A stretch of DNA of 64,000 nt from SCGC-AAA076-P13 sp905478035 (GCA_943846785.1 OX044367.1:124001-188000); one strand, 5' to 3'. Positions 33,911 through 43,553 are shown, numbered from the stretch's first letter. Notes: generated by a model from the sequence alone, not told the origin. Translations and numbers: made by a program.

Positions 33911-36100
33911 TTATTTATCATTAATGTCCCTTACGCAGCTGGCAGTAAATTTCTTGGATCGCACCTTAGACATAATTCTTTTAAGTTCATCAAGATTTTC
34001 AATATTTGCTTCTATAGAAAACTCAGAAAACTGTTTATCAACTGCTTTAGTATTGACTTGCTCAATATTCATTCCAGATTTAGCAAATATAGAAACAATA
34101 TCTGATAAAACTCCTACTTTATTTTCTGTTGTAATCTTAAGCAACACTAAGTACAAATGAGCTTTTTTAGAAGCTTCCCAGTATGCAGAAAAATATCTAG
34201 GGTCTTTATTAATATAAGGTGCTACCTGCTTGCATCTCTGATGATGAACCACTATTCCTCTTTCTGTATCAGAGTGGGCAATTACAGGGTCTCCTTGAAT
34301 TGGATGACAGCACTTTGCAAATACTACTGAAACTCCTTCAATATGATTGTCTATAATTGCAACAGTTCTTATTTCAGAAACTTCTTTTTCTTTTCTAATT
34401 TGTAATCCTGAATAAAAACGCTCAGCAACAATATTTCCAGTACGCTTACCCGATCCAAGATCAGTTAAGAGTTTATTTAATGTTGTTACGCCTATTGAAT
34501 CGAGAACTCTTTTTAATGTACTTCCTCTGTAATCTTCTAAGGACTTTCCTGATCTTTTTAACTCTGATTCCAGCATTAATTTTCCAGCTTTTCTTGCAGA
34601 AGAATTCTTTTGATTTCTCAGTCTTGAGCGAATACCACTTCTTGCCTTGCTTGTTACAACAAAGTTAAGCCAAGCAGGATCTGCGTCTACTGGATATTGA
34701 GATGTAATAATCTCTACTGTTTGTCCACTTTCAAGCTCGACATTTAGAGGGGCCTCCCTTCTATTTACCTTGCATCCAATTATGCTATTTCCAAGTCCAG
34801 TATGAACCTCATAAGCAAAATCAATAGGTGTTGCTCCAGTTTTAATTGCATACACATGACCTTTAGGTGAAAACAAATAAACCTCATTAGGTTCTAAGTC
34901 TTTTTTGATTGATTCAGCAAATTCAATTGAGCTAGTAGATTTTTTTTGAAGATCAATTAAGCCTGACAGCCACTTACTTGCTCGTAATTCTGGTCCTCTT
35001 TTGCCATCATTGGTTTTATAGCTCCAATGAGCAGCTATCCCCATATTAGCAGTAGCCCACATACTTCTTGTTTGTATTTGAACTTCTATTGGGAAAGCAT
35101 TTAAGGCTAATAAACTTGTATGGAGAGCTTGATAACCATTTATTTTGGGTATGGCTATGTAGTCCTTAAATTTATTTTCAATTGGTGAAAAATAATTATG
35201 AATAATGCCTAGAGCTCTGTAGCAGTCATCTACATTATCAACAAGAATCCTGAACCCATAAACATCTAAAATTTCAGAAAATGGTTTATGTTTTTTCTTA
35301 ATCTTATTATAAATACTGTAAATATTTTTTTCTCGTCCTTTAACAGCTGCATTCTCTATGTCATTTGATTTCAAATGACTCTTAAGTTCTTTCCTTATTT
35401 TTTCAACAATCTTTTTCCTGCCCCCACTTGAACTATCTATAGCATTCTCAAGCATTTTAGCCCTCATTGGATGAATACATCTGAATGAAAGATCTTCTAA
35501 TTCTGCTCTTAAATCCTGCATTCCAATTCTTAATGCTAGTGGGCCATAAACCTCTAATGTTTCTCTTGCTTTTTGAATTTGCTTGAACCTTGGAACGTGC
35601 TCAATTGTTCTCATGTTATGAAGGCGATCACATAATTTTACTAGAATGACTCTGACATCATTAGCCATTGCTAAGGCCATCTTTTGCAGATTATTTGCAT
35701 TTCGCTCTGCTTTGTTTTGCATATCTAAATTACTTAATTTACTAACGCCATCAACAATATTTGCAACATCTTCTCCAAAATATTTGGATAAATTATTTTT
35801 TTGTATATTGCAGTCCTCTAATACATCATGCATGAGAGCTGCACATATTGAATCTGGTCCAACTTTTAGACCTAGCATTATTTTTGATACTTCTATCGGA
35901 TGTGAAATGTAATCTGAGCCGTCTTTCCTCTTTTGGCCCTGGTGTGCATAAAACGCAAATGTATATGCCTTCTGAACTTTTTTGATATCTTTATAGGAAA
36001 GATAGGATTTGGCTTCTTTAAACATAGATACAGGAAGTTTAATAACTTCTGTATCTGTAAAATTTATTAATGCGTTGTTGGGTAGAGCTGTTTCAGTCAA
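33911..36100 (-). CDS. spoT: Bifunctional (p)ppGpp synthetase/hydrolase SpoT
   Basis: Makes and degrades the stringent-response alarmone. The 729-residue protein has the HD hydrolase domain with H53, H67 and H91-D92 (family HD), the synthetase domain with DVYGFRILVDNVDDCYR and GYQALHTSLLA, a TGS domain (YLFSPKGHVYAIKTGATPIDFAYEVHTG) and an ACT domain at the C-terminus (LKITTENKVGVLSDIVSIF). The gmk-rpoZ-spoT-ridA order is standard for the class. No second relA is in the window, so this may be the sole long RSH enzyme, as far as this window shows. Confidence 0.96.
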   Translation of the reverse strand: MTETALPNNALINFTDTEVIKLPVSMFKEAKSYLSYKDIKKVQKAYTFAFYAHQGQKRKDGSDYISHPIEVSKIMLGLKVGPDSICAALMHDVLEDCNIQKNNLSKYFGEDVANIVDGVSKLSNLDMQNKAERNANNLQKMALAMANDVRVILVKLCDRLHNMRTIEHVPRFKQIQKARETLEVYGPLALRIGMQDLRAELEDLSFRCIHPMRAKMLENAIDSSSGGRKKIVEKIRKELKSHLKSNDIENAAVKGREKNIYSIYNKIKKKHKPFSEILDVYGFRILVDNVDDCYRALGIIHNYFSPIENKFKDYIAIPKINGYQALHTSLLALNAFPIEVQIQTRSMWATANMGIAAHWSYKTNDGKRGPELRASKWLSGLIDLQKKSTSSIEFAESIKKDLEPNEVYLFSPKGHVYAIKTGATPIDFAYEVHTGLGNSIIGCKVNRREAPLNVELESGQTVEIITSQYPVDADPAWLNFVVTSKARSGIRSRLRNQKNSSARKAGKLMLESELKRSGKSLEDYRGSTLKRVLDSIGVTTLNKLLTDLGSGKRTGNIVAERFYSGLQIRKEKEVSEIRTVAIIDNHIEGVSVVFAKCCHPIQGDPVIAHSDTERGIVVHHQRCKQVAPYINKDPRYFSAYWEASKKAHLYLVLLKITTENKVGVLSDIVSIFAKSGMNIEQVNTKAVDKQFSEFSIEANIENLDELKRIMSKVRSKKFTASCVRDINDK

Positions 36101-36118
36101 ATTAGCCCTCCAAATTAT

Positions 36119-36388
36119 TTAACCAGTTGTTTCTGTTTCTTCATTTCCTGGTGTTGAAAATTCATCAAGCAATAGATCTTCTTCTAAGGTTCTATCTAAA
36201 GTCTCTTTATCTAGAAGCCCTGCTTCAATCTCTCTTAATGCAACAAGAGTTGGCTTATCATTATCCCATTCAACAAGAGGGTCTCTACTTGTAGTTGCAA
36301 GCTGTCTAGCTCTTTTAGAGGCCATAATTATTAAATCAAACCTACTTGGTATTATTTGTAAACAATCCTCTACTGTAATTCTAGCCAT
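36119..36388 (-). CDS. rpoZ: RNA polymerase omega subunit
   Basis: An 89-residue RNA polymerase assembly factor beginning MARITVEDCLQIIPSRFDLIIMASKRARQLATTSRDPLVEWDNDKPTLVALREIEAG, the family core. Omega also takes part in ppGpp binding together with the beta' subunit, which suits its place before spoT. It lies 18 bases upstream of spoT and 42 bases downstream of gmk. Confidence 0.96.
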   Translation of the reverse strand: MARITVEDCLQIIPSRFDLIIMASKRARQLATTSRDPLVEWDNDKPTLVALREIEAGLLDKETLDRTLEEDLLLDEFSTPGNEETETTG

Positions 36389-36430
36389 ATTATTTCTCCT
36401 GGGTCGTGTATTCTAATTGGTATTTACCCA

Positions 36431-37051
36431 TTAAGACAGTAAATTTTGTAAGATCTTTGCACTTTTTTCATTTTCAGACTCAGCATAATCATTGTTATAG
36501 ATTATAGATAAGAGGTTATTTAATGCATCCTCAAAAGCATCATTAAGAACTCTATAATCAAAATCTTTTGCATATGTTAATTCATTTTTAGCATTTTCTA
36601 GCCTTCTTTGTATAACGTCATTGGAATCTAAACCTCTTGTATTTAACCTATTTTGAAGTTCTTTTATGCTTGGAGGTATTATAAAAATTGATGTGCTATC
36701 AATGCCTGCGTCTTTAATCTGCATAAATCCTTGAACATCTATATCAAGGATAATATTAATGCCCTTCTCTATCCTTTCATTTATATAAGACCTCAGAGTT
36801 CCGTATTGGTGATGATAATGAACAGTCGCGTGCTCCACGAATTCATTTTTTAATTTTAATGAATCGAACTCCTCATCAGAAATAAAAAAATAGTCTTTAC
36901 CATTTTCTTCGCCATGTCTTGGCTCTCTAGTTGTTGCAGATATTGAAAGCTCAATATTCTCATTAGAGTCTATAATAGACTTAATTAAAGAAGACTTGCC
37001 AGCACCTGATGGTGCGGAGATTACAATTAGTTTTCCTTTTTGATTATTCAA
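36431..37051 (-). CDS. gmk: Guanylate kinase
   Basis: Phosphorylates GMP to GDP. The 206-residue protein has the P-loop SAPSGAGKSSL at residues 12-22, the GMP-binding SATTREPRHGEENGKDYFF, EHATVHYHHQYGT and ILDIDVQGFMQIKDA. It overlaps yicC by eight bases on its 5' side. Placed before rpoZ and spoT as in most gammaproteobacteria; GDP is a precursor of the ppGpp made by SpoT. Confidence 0.97.
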   Translation of the reverse strand: MNNQKGKLIVISAPSGAGKSSLIKSIIDSNENIELSISATTREPRHGEENGKDYFFISDEEFDSLKLKNEFVEHATVHYHHQYGTLRSYINERIEKGINIILDIDVQGFMQIKDAGIDSTSIFIIPPSIKELQNRLNTRGLDSNDVIQRRLENAKNELTYAKDFDYRVLNDAFEDALNNLLSIIYNNDYAESENEKSAKILQNLLS

Positions 37052-37895
37052 TATTCTGTGCCTGTTCCCTCATTTCCTCAACTGAAAGTTTCATGTCTAA
37101 TGCCAATTCTTTATATGATGGCTCATCAAGCTTTACTGATAATGTACTTGTTTCTCTAAATAGCTCTTGAAGAACAAAATCAATTTTCTTACCACTGGTT
37201 TTTTTTGATGTTAGCTCTTCTTTTAATGAATTAGAGTGGAAATTTATTCTTTCAACTTCCTCGGCAACATCATGTTTCAAAACAAGCAAAGCAACCTCTT
37301 GCTCTAATCTACTTTTATCAAGGCTTAAAGACAACTTAGCAATTTTATTTATTAAATTGTCATATCTTTTCTTTACAAGCTTTCTATTTACAGTTGAAAG
37401 CTTTAAAGCATTCTTTTCAATAAGATTTATTTTCTTAAGAAACAGTTTTTCAATTTTTGATCCCTCTGTAATCCTATCATCAAGGAGATTATTTAAAGAT
37501 TCTGTAAATACTTTCTTAACTAAACTAAGTTTGATATTTGTTTTTTGTTCAACGCCAATTATTCCAGGCATATCTTTAATATCTTTAAAGCTTAGATTCT
37601 CAGACTTTATGTCTTTGATATCCTTTATTGTTTTTAATAGATTATTGAGTGATGCGCGATTTACAGTATATTTATTCTCTATTGGAAAATTTAATTTGAA
37701 TCTCACATCGACACTTCCACGTCGCATTTTCTTTGATGCTAAATCTCTTACATACACATCAAGCTCACTATTTAAGTCATTTGGTTTTGTAGAGATTTCA
37801 AGAAATCTATGATTTACAGTCTTAATTTCACAATAAATCTCAACCTTTTTATCTAAGTAGCTTGAAGATCCAAACCCTGTCATGCTTTTTGTCAT
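37044..37895 (-). CDS. yicC: YicC family endoribonuclease-like protein
   Basis: A 283-residue YicC family protein. The N-terminus MTKSMTGFGSS and the C-terminus DMKLSVEEMREQAQNIE match the family's best conserved ends; MREQ is a hallmark. E. coli YicC has been reported as an endoribonuclease acting on RyhB; the cellular role in other species is not settled. It heads the yicC-gmk-rpoZ-spoT run and overlaps gmk by eight bases. Several shadow frames on the other strand inside it were ignored. Confidence 0.93.
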   Translation of the reverse strand: MTKSMTGFGSSSYLDKKVEIYCEIKTVNHRFLEISTKPNDLNSELDVYVRDLASKKMRRGSVDVRFKLNFPIENKYTVNRASLNNLLKTIKDIKDIKSENLSFKDIKDMPGIIGVEQKTNIKLSLVKKVFTESLNNLLDDRITEGSKIEKLFLKKINLIEKNALKLSTVNRKLVKKRYDNLINKIAKLSLSLDKSRLEQEVALLVLKHDVAEEVERINFHSNSLKEELTSKKTSGKKIDFVLQELFRETSTLSVKLDEPSYKELALDMKLSVEEMREQAQNIE

Positions 37896-37932
37896 AGTTT
37901 ATTGTATTTCGCTTAAGTATTTTGTTCTAGGC

Positions 37933-38610
37933 TTAAAAATCAAATGAAAAGCCTAATTCTTTTAATTTTATGTTTGAGATGCATCTTTTCGATGAATCCA
38001 TGGTTATATCTTCTGAGCAATGAATGATATTATTTTTTGTCTCAATTATAGGAGTGGGTTTATTGATAAGAAAATCTATTATTTTTGCTGCGCTGTTTCT
38101 GTTGAGCCTATTAAAAGAATGTTTTTTAGAGGTATCAGAATAAAGTCCTGAAAACCTTAAAATAGTTAGTTTAGCTTTATAACAATCCCTTAGAGATGAC
38201 TCATAATCTTTTATTATCTTTCCTCTGAAATCACCTGGAATGGGCTCTGTATCTTCTGTTAAGTTGCCAGTTTGATATTCGCCAAATACACGAGTTGATG
38301 ATATTGCAATAATATTGTTATAAGTAATAAATTTAAGTGCATCATTAATATTTTTTATAGATGTTAAAAAACCATCTACATAACCACTTTCTGACATTTC
38401 ACTTGGCTTAGGTATCACAATTACAAAATCAAAATTAATATCTTTAATAGGAAATGGCTTAGATAAAAGCCAATCCCAAGAAAAATGATTCACACCCTCT
38501 TCTTTAACTATGCCTCTGCTTAAGGCATAAATATTAATATCTTGATTACAATGCGCTCTTAATCTTCGACCAATATCACCGTAGCCTATTATTAGGATAT
38601 TTTTCTTCAC
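37933..38610 (-). CDS. NAD-dependent epimerase/SDR-e family protein (YeeZ-like)
   Basis: A 225-residue Rossmann protein opening ILIIGYGDIGRRLR, with the IAISSTRVFGEY motif and a KDYESSL segment that resemble extended SDRs of the YeeZ type (single-domain, lacking the classic YxxxK; here no clear catalytic Tyr pair). Substrate is unknown. It lies 37 bases before yicC and downstream of the pyrophosphatase, on the same strand. Confidence is in the fold, not the reaction. Confidence 0.72.
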   Translation of the reverse strand: MKKNILIIGYGDIGRRLRAHCNQDINIYALSRGIVKEEGVNHFSWDWLLSKPFPIKDINFDFVIVIPKPSEMSESGYVDGFLTSIKNINDALKFITYNNIIAISSTRVFGEYQTGNLTEDTEPIPGDFRGKIIKDYESSLRDCYKAKLTILRFSGLYSDTSKKHSFNRLNRNSAAKIIDFLINKPTPIIETKNNIIHCSEDITMDSSKRCISNIKLKELGFSFDF

Positions 38611-38625
38611 GATTTAATTTAACAT

Positions 38626-38653
38626 ATGATCCAGAGAATTAACCCTGGATCAT
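38626..38653 (-). terminator. Hairpin downstream of the membrane pyrophosphatase gene
   Basis: A perfect 9-bp inverted repeat, ATGATCCAG (38626-38634) and CTGGATCAT (38645-38653), with a 10-base loop. On the minus strand it begins 19 bases after the hppA stop and is followed by ATGTTAAATTAAAT, only moderately U-rich, so termination would be weak. It is one of the few clear terminator-like hairpins in the window. Confidence 0.5.
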
Positions 38654-38671
38654 AAGAATTTGAAAGTACTT

Positions 38672-40654
38672 TTATATACTTAAAAGAGGAGCTATAACTA
38701 AACTGACAATAGCCATAACATTAATTAATATGTTCATTGCTGGACCAGAGGTATCCTTAAAAGGATCTCCTACAGTATCTCCAACAACAACAGCAGCATG
38801 AGTATCTGAACCCTTGCCACCAAGATTTCCTTTTTCAACATATTTCTTAGCGTTATCCCATGCCCCACCAGCGTTTGCCATCATTAAGGCCAAAGATACA
38901 CACCCCAGAAGACCACCAGCAAGCATTCCACCAAGAGCTTCGGCGCCAAGGACAAAACCAACTAATGCAGGCATACCTACAGCAATAACCCCAGGAAGTA
39001 ACATTTTCTTTAAAGAAGCCTGAGTTGCTATTTCAACACATTTTTCAGAATCTGGATCTGCGGTTCCTTCCATCAATCCATCAATTTCTTTAAATTGTCT
39101 TCTTATTTCATTAATCATTTCGAATGCTGCATCACCAACGGCTTTCATTGTGATAGATGCAATAGCAAATGGGATACAGCCGCCAATAAACATTCCAACA
39201 AGAACAATTGGTTTTGTAAGTGCTAAAGAGAAGTCTGGGTTATTTAAAGATACAACAGCAGAGAAGGCTGAAATAATTGCAAGCGCAGCCAAAGCAGCAG
39301 CACCAATAGCAAAACCTTTACCAATTGCTGCAGTAGTATTACCCAGCTCATCTAATGAGTCTGTAATATCTCTAACTTCCTTACCCATCCCTGACATTTC
39401 TGCAATTCCACCTGCATTGTCTGCAACAGGTCCATATGCATCAATTGCCATAGTGATACCAACTGTCGACAACATTCCAACAGCTGCAATACCTACACCG
39501 TAAACACCTGAAAGCCCTGTAGAAACAAAAATTATTGAGGCAAGAATCACGATAGGAATAACAACAGATTCCATTCCTACTGCAAGACCAGAAATCATAA
39601 CTGTAGCTGAACCAGTCTCTCCTGACTCTGCAATACTTCTAACAGGTTTGTTTTCAGAATCTGTATAGTATTCAGTTATTAAGCCGATTAAAACTCCACC
39701 AACAGCACCAGCGATAACACACCACCAAACTGCAGTTGATACACCAGGAAGTGAATCAATTAGAACCCATGCAAAGCCCACAAATATAACTGGTGCTAGC
39801 ATTGTTCCTGATCTTAAAGCACTTGCAGGCGCTTTTGCTGATTGAAGTTTCACTATTATGATTCCTATGATTGAGGCAATTAATCCAACAGAGGCAAGCA
39901 ATAAAGGAAGCATCATCATATCTTGAGATCCCAAGGTGTATGCAATAGCAATAGATGCAATCATAGAACCGCAATATGATTCAAAGATATCAGAGCCCAT
40001 TCCAGCTACATCACCAACATTGTCTCCAACATTATCAGCAATAACACCAGGGTTTCTTGGATCATCTTCAGGAATACCAGCCTCAATTTTGCCAACTAAA
40101 TCAGCACCAACATCAGCACTTTTTGTGAAGATGCCTCCACCAACTCTTGAGAATAAAGCAACAACAGATGCTCCCATTCCAAAACCTTCTAATGCATGAA
40201 CATGTCCATCGCTAAAAAAGAAATATAATCCACCAAGGCCAATTAGACCAAGAGATGCTACACAAAGCCCCATTACCGAACCACCATAAAATGAAACTGA
40301 TAAAGCTGCGGAAGCGCCATCTTGCTGAGCAGCAGTTGCTGTTCTAACATTTGCTTTAGTGGCGGCATACATGCCTATGAAACCAGCTAAAGAGGAAGCT
40401 GCCGCACCAGTAATAACTGCAATTGCAGAATGAACACCCAAAGCTATGTAAACCAATACAACTAAAACAGCCATAAAAGCTAATAGATACTTATATTCAG
40501 TTTTCATAAACGCTAGTGCGCCATTGTGGATTTGATCACCAATTTTTTTGACTTTATCTTGGCCATCTGGATATTTCATTACTAGTCTGTAAACTACAAG
40601 TGCAGCTACCATGCCGACCAAACCTAGTAATGGTGGAATTAATAAAACATTCAT
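38672..40654 (-). CDS. hppA: Membrane-bound ion-pumping pyrophosphatase
   Basis: A 660-residue integral membrane protein that pumps H+ or Na+ at the cost of pyrophosphate. It has about 16 hydrophobic segments, the catalytic DVGADLVGKIEAGIPEDDPRNPGVIADNVGDNVGD loop (shortened here to its start), and GDTVGDPFKDTSGPA near the C-terminus. At the K+-dependence site the sequence is GNTTAAIGKG; K+-independent enzymes have Lys where this has Ala, so a K+-dependent type is expected. Whether it moves H+ or Na+ cannot be read here. It stands alone, 63 bases after the symporter gene. A pyrophosphate-driven pump suits energy saving in poor waters. Confidence 0.95.
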   Translation of the reverse strand: MNVLLIPPLLGLVGMVAALVVYRLVMKYPDGQDKVKKIGDQIHNGALAFMKTEYKYLLAFMAVLVVLVYIALGVHSAIAVITGAAASSLAGFIGMYAATKANVRTATAAQQDGASAALSVSFYGGSVMGLCVASLGLIGLGGLYFFFSDGHVHALEGFGMGASVVALFSRVGGGIFTKSADVGADLVGKIEAGIPEDDPRNPGVIADNVGDNVGDVAGMGSDIFESYCGSMIASIAIAYTLGSQDMMMLPLLLASVGLIASIIGIIIVKLQSAKAPASALRSGTMLAPVIFVGFAWVLIDSLPGVSTAVWWCVIAGAVGGVLIGLITEYYTDSENKPVRSIAESGETGSATVMISGLAVGMESVVIPIVILASIIFVSTGLSGVYGVGIAAVGMLSTVGITMAIDAYGPVADNAGGIAEMSGMGKEVRDITDSLDELGNTTAAIGKGFAIGAAALAALAIISAFSAVVSLNNPDFSLALTKPIVLVGMFIGGCIPFAIASITMKAVGDAAFEMINEIRRQFKEIDGLMEGTADPDSEKCVEIATQASLKKMLLPGVIAVGMPALVGFVLGAEALGGMLAGGLLGCVSLALMMANAGGAWDNAKKYVEKGNLGGKGSDTHAAVVVGDTVGDPFKDTSGPAMNILINVMAIVSLVIAPLLSI

Positions 40655-40717
40655 ACGGAACCCCTTTTTTTAAAAAAGCATTCTATCAAATTATTGTAAA
40701 AAAGACCTATTTAAATA

Positions 40718-41968
40718 CTATTTATTGTAAATATTTTTATCAAGTAGGCCTTCAGAATTTGCCACAATACATGCAACTGCCGCATCGCCAGTAACATTTA
40801 CAGATGTTCTTAACATGTCCAAGATTCTATCTACTGCTAATATTATTCCTATTGCTTCCAAAGGAAGGCCAAATTGTTGCAATATTATTACTAACGTTAT
40901 GGTCCCAGCCGAAGGAACTGCAGCAGTTCCAATCGAGGTTACAACAGCCAAAATAACAACCTGAATATATTGAATAAGAGATAGATCAATTCCAGACATT
41001 TGAGCAATAAATACTGTAGCCATCCCCTGCATAATTGCAGTTCCATCCATATTTATGGTTGCTCCAACTGGTATAACGAATGATGCAACATTTTTATTAA
41101 CGCCAAGATTATCCTGAACTGTTTTTAGGGTTACAGGAATAGTTGCTGCGCTTGATGATGTTGAAAAAGCAAAAATAGCCACTTCTCTCATTTTTTTATA
41201 AAAAGTTGTTAGGCTTAGATTTGTAAATATTTTAAGAATTAAAGAATAAGTGACAACCGCATGAATAAATAAGACTGCTATTAATAAAGCAACATATTTA
41301 AAAGCTTCTTGGAAAATATCTAACCCATCAGCAATGACAAACTTTCCTATTAAACAAAATACACCAATAGGTGCAAATGCAATAATCATTATTACAAGCT
41401 GCATGAAAACAGTATTAAGCTTTTCAAAAGACTCACTAAAATTATTAGTTAAATGATTTGTTTTATTTAAGGCTAGGCCAAATAAAATACTAAAAAATAC
41501 AACAGCAAGCATTTGGTTGTTAGCCATGGCCTCAATAATATTTGAAGGGAAAATATCAAGAACAGTCTCATAGATGCCTTGACCCTGAGGCAGTTTTTCT
41601 GGAGGCGCTATATTAGAAGAATATCCAGATCCAGGTTTAAAAATAGAACCTACAATTAAAGATAGAGAAACTGCAATTGCAGTAGTAGATAAATACAAGG
41701 CAACAGTCTTAAAAGTTATATTCCCAAGACTAGTCATATTTGTTAATGATGAAATTCCTGAAACAAGTGAAAAGAAGACCAAGGGAACAATAAGAAGTTT
41801 CAGTAAATTCACAAATATAGAGCTGCCTAAATTAAATATATAAGTTTCTATAAATTGTTTAATCCCAGATGGAAGAAAATTTGTATAAAAAAGAATTGCG
41901 CCAACTACAAAACCTATAAACATTCCAAGAAGAATATTTCTTGTTAAATTCTTAGGCGCGTCAATCAT
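40718..41968 (-). CDS. Dicarboxylate/amino acid:cation symporter (DAACS family)
   Basis: A 416-residue inner-membrane transporter related to GltP/GltT and DctA. Residues form eight to nine hydrophobic segments. Signature elements are the serine-rich reentrant loop AFSTSSSAATIPVTL, the NMDGTAI motif near residue 307 that binds Na+ and substrate, and the VPSAGTITLVIIL tip followed by DRILDMLRTSVNVTGDA, where Asp and Arg bind dicarboxylates or acidic amino acids. Substrate could be glutamate, aspartate, succinate or related compounds. It overlaps the rubredoxin gene by one base. Confidence 0.93.
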   Translation of the reverse strand: MIDAPKNLTRNILLGMFIGFVVGAILFYTNFLPSGIKQFIETYIFNLGSSIFVNLLKLLIVPLVFFSLVSGISSLTNMTSLGNITFKTVALYLSTTAIAVSLSLIVGSIFKPGSGYSSNIAPPEKLPQGQGIYETVLDIFPSNIIEAMANNQMLAVVFFSILFGLALNKTNHLTNNFSESFEKLNTVFMQLVIMIIAFAPIGVFCLIGKFVIADGLDIFQEAFKYVALLIAVLFIHAVVTYSLILKIFTNLSLTTFYKKMREVAIFAFSTSSSAATIPVTLKTVQDNLGVNKNVASFVIPVGATINMDGTAIMQGMATVFIAQMSGIDLSLIQYIQVVILAVVTSIGTAAVPSAGTITLVIILQQFGLPLEAIGIILAVDRILDMLRTSVNVTGDAAVACIVANSEGLLDKNIYNK

Positions 41969-42138
41969 TAGATTTCTATCATATCAAAATCTTCCTTCCC
42001 AACACCACATTCTGGACATAACCAATCATCAGGCACATCATCCCAAGCTGTTCCTGGCTCTATTCCATCATCCGGCCAACCTAATTCTTCATCATAAATT
42101 AAGCCACACACTATGCATTCCCACTTTTTAAATTCCAT
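41968..42138 (-). CDS. Rubredoxin
   Basis: A 56-residue iron-sulfur electron carrier too short for typical ORF cut-offs; I translated it by hand. Four Cys ligands are in two CxxC motifs, C8-x2-C11 and C41-x2-C44, with GWPDDGIEPGTAWDDVPDDWLCPECG between and around them, the standard rubredoxin core. Its stop overlaps the symporter start by one base. In Pseudomonas rubredoxins lie near ubiC-ubiA, as here (ubiC starts 64 bases away, divergently). Electrons may go to an oxygenase or a peroxide-reducing enzyme; the P450 at 55 kb is a possible partner only. Confidence 0.95.
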   Translation of the reverse strand: MEFKKWECIVCGLIYDEELGWPDDGIEPGTAWDDVPDDWLCPECGVGKEDFDMIEI

Positions 42139-42202
42139 AATTTGTTAAATGTTATAAATATTAATAAAAAAACTTGCGAGTATAATATCAGAATTATAAA
42201 AC

Positions 42203-42706
42203 ATGACTATGCAGCTTAAACAAATTTCATCATGGAAAACATTTGATAGCATCCATAAGGATGTGAAGGATGAATACGTTAAGTCTTGGCTTCTTGAAAA
42301 AGGTCCAATTACAAACAGAATAAGTATTAATAATAGTTTTAATCTAGAGTTATTGAGCGATGCTATTTCAAATGTTCTAGAGCAAGATCAATTATTCCTT
42401 GGCTCCTTATCAAAAGAATTTAAAGTTAGAGAAGTCATTCTTCATGGAGATGGCATTCCAATGGTATTTGCTAGAACTATAATTCCCTTAATAACCATTC
42501 AGGATGGTTTAGCTGAATTGGGTGAATTGGGACAGAGACCTCTAGGAGATATTTTATTTGAAAAAAAAATATTTAAGAAAAAAGATTCTGTATATTCATC
42601 ATTTGAATTTAAGAAAAATATTTTTTGGGGAAGAAAAATAAAATACTTAGTAAATAAACAACCATTCTCAGTAATGGAGGTTTTTCTTTTCAAGAATGAA
42701 GACTAA
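42203..42706 (+). CDS. ubiC: Chorismate lyase
   Basis: Splits chorismate to 4-hydroxybenzoate and pyruvate, the first committed step of ubiquinone synthesis. The 167-residue protein shows the motifs of UbiC: FLGSLSKEFKVREVILHGDGIPMVFARTIIP, where the Arg and Thr-Ile segment binds product, and ELGQRPLGDILFE. E. coli UbiC is 165 residues. It overlaps ubiA by 11 bases. A TATAAT at 42181 lies about 22 bases upstream of the ATG, without a good -35 match. Confidence 0.92.
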   Translation: MTMQLKQISSWKTFDSIHKDVKDEYVKSWLLEKGPITNRISINNSFNLELLSDAISNVLEQDQLFLGSLSKEFKVREVILHGDGIPMVFARTIIPLITIQDGLAELGELGQRPLGDILFEKKIFKKKDSVYSSFEFKKNIFWGRKIKYLVNKQPFSVMEVFLFKNED

Positions 42707-43550
42707 AATAATAAGCTACATCAGACTTGCTAGGCTTGATAAGCCAATTGGTATTTATCTTTTATTATGGCCTGCATTGCTTGGTCTTCTGCTTGGAACG
42801 ATTGCTGAGGGATATATTGATTTTGAAAATATACTTATTGTTGTAATTGGTTCAGTCTTAGTAAGATCATGTGGCTGTGTTATAAATGATATCAGCGACC
42901 ACGACTTTGACAGGTTAGTAGAAAGAACAAAAAATAGACCACTTGCATCACGAGAAATTTCAGTGAAAGGTGCATGGATCTTTTTTTCTTTTTTATCTTT
43001 GGCCTCACTAAGCTTACTCTTGATCACTCCCCCGCTAACTATAAAACTAGCATTATTCTTTTCACTTCTAATTCTTTTTTATCCATTGGCTAAGAGATTT
43101 TTAAAAGCTCCTCAACTTATCCTTGGTATAACATTTGGTTCGAGCTCATTAATATCGTATTCGCTTCAATCTGCATCATATACACCATCAATAATTGTTT
43201 TATATTTTGGTCTTATAGCCTGGATAGTTAGCTTCGATACTTTCTATGCTCTTGAGGACATTGATGATGATAGGAAGATTGGTATTAACTCTACTCCTCT
43301 TTTGTGGGGTGAAAAGGCCACAACGATTGCTAACTTTTTACATATAATTTTTTTATTTACCCTTTCACTAATTGCATATATAAATTCATTTTCTATATTT
43401 TTCTTATTTACAATGTTTTGCTTAATAGCACTTTTTTATTTCCAAAATCAGTTAGTTAAAGAAAAAAGGTTTTTAGAAGCTTTCAAATTAAATAACTATG
43501 TCGGCATGGTTGCGGTTTTCAGTTTTACTTTAGAAATATTTTTTTTATAA
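42696..43550 (+). CDS. ubiA: 4-hydroxybenzoate octaprenyltransferase
   Basis: Prenylates 4-hydroxybenzoate in the inner membrane. The 284-residue protein has about eight hydrophobic segments and the two aspartate-rich diphosphate-binding motifs: NDISDHDFDRLVERTKNRPLAS near residue 68 and YALEDIDDDRKIGI near residue 190. It follows ubiC with an 11-base overlap. The reaction product feeds the route that uses Coq7 (7.8 kb). Confidence 0.96.
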   Translation: MKTKIISYIRLARLDKPIGIYLLLWPALLGLLLGTIAEGYIDFENILIVVIGSVLVRSCGCVINDISDHDFDRLVERTKNRPLASREISVKGAWIFFSFLSLASLSLLLITPPLTIKLALFFSLLILFYPLAKRFLKAPQLILGITFGSSSLISYSLQSASYTPSIIVLYFGLIAWIVSFDTFYALEDIDDDRKIGINSTPLLWGEKATTIANFLHIIFLFTLSLIAYINSFSIFFLFTMFCLIALFYFQNQLVKEKRFLEAFKLNNYVGMVAVFSFTLEIFFL

Positions 43551-43553
43551 AAG

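Noticed and set aside
37357..37812. A 151-codon open frame on the plus strand.
   Set aside because: It lies wholly inside yicC on the opposite strand, and the translation is hydrophobic and unlike any family I know, as expected of an AT-rich shadow.
39150..39503. A 117-codon open frame on the plus strand.
   Set aside because: It is the reverse of the pyrophosphatase coding region, with alanine/proline/isoleucine bias of a shadow frame.
42158..42186. Full sigma-70 promoter before ubiC.
   Set aside because: TATAAT at 42181 is perfect, but no -35-like hexamer lies 16-18 bases upstream, so it was mentioned only within the ubiC entry.
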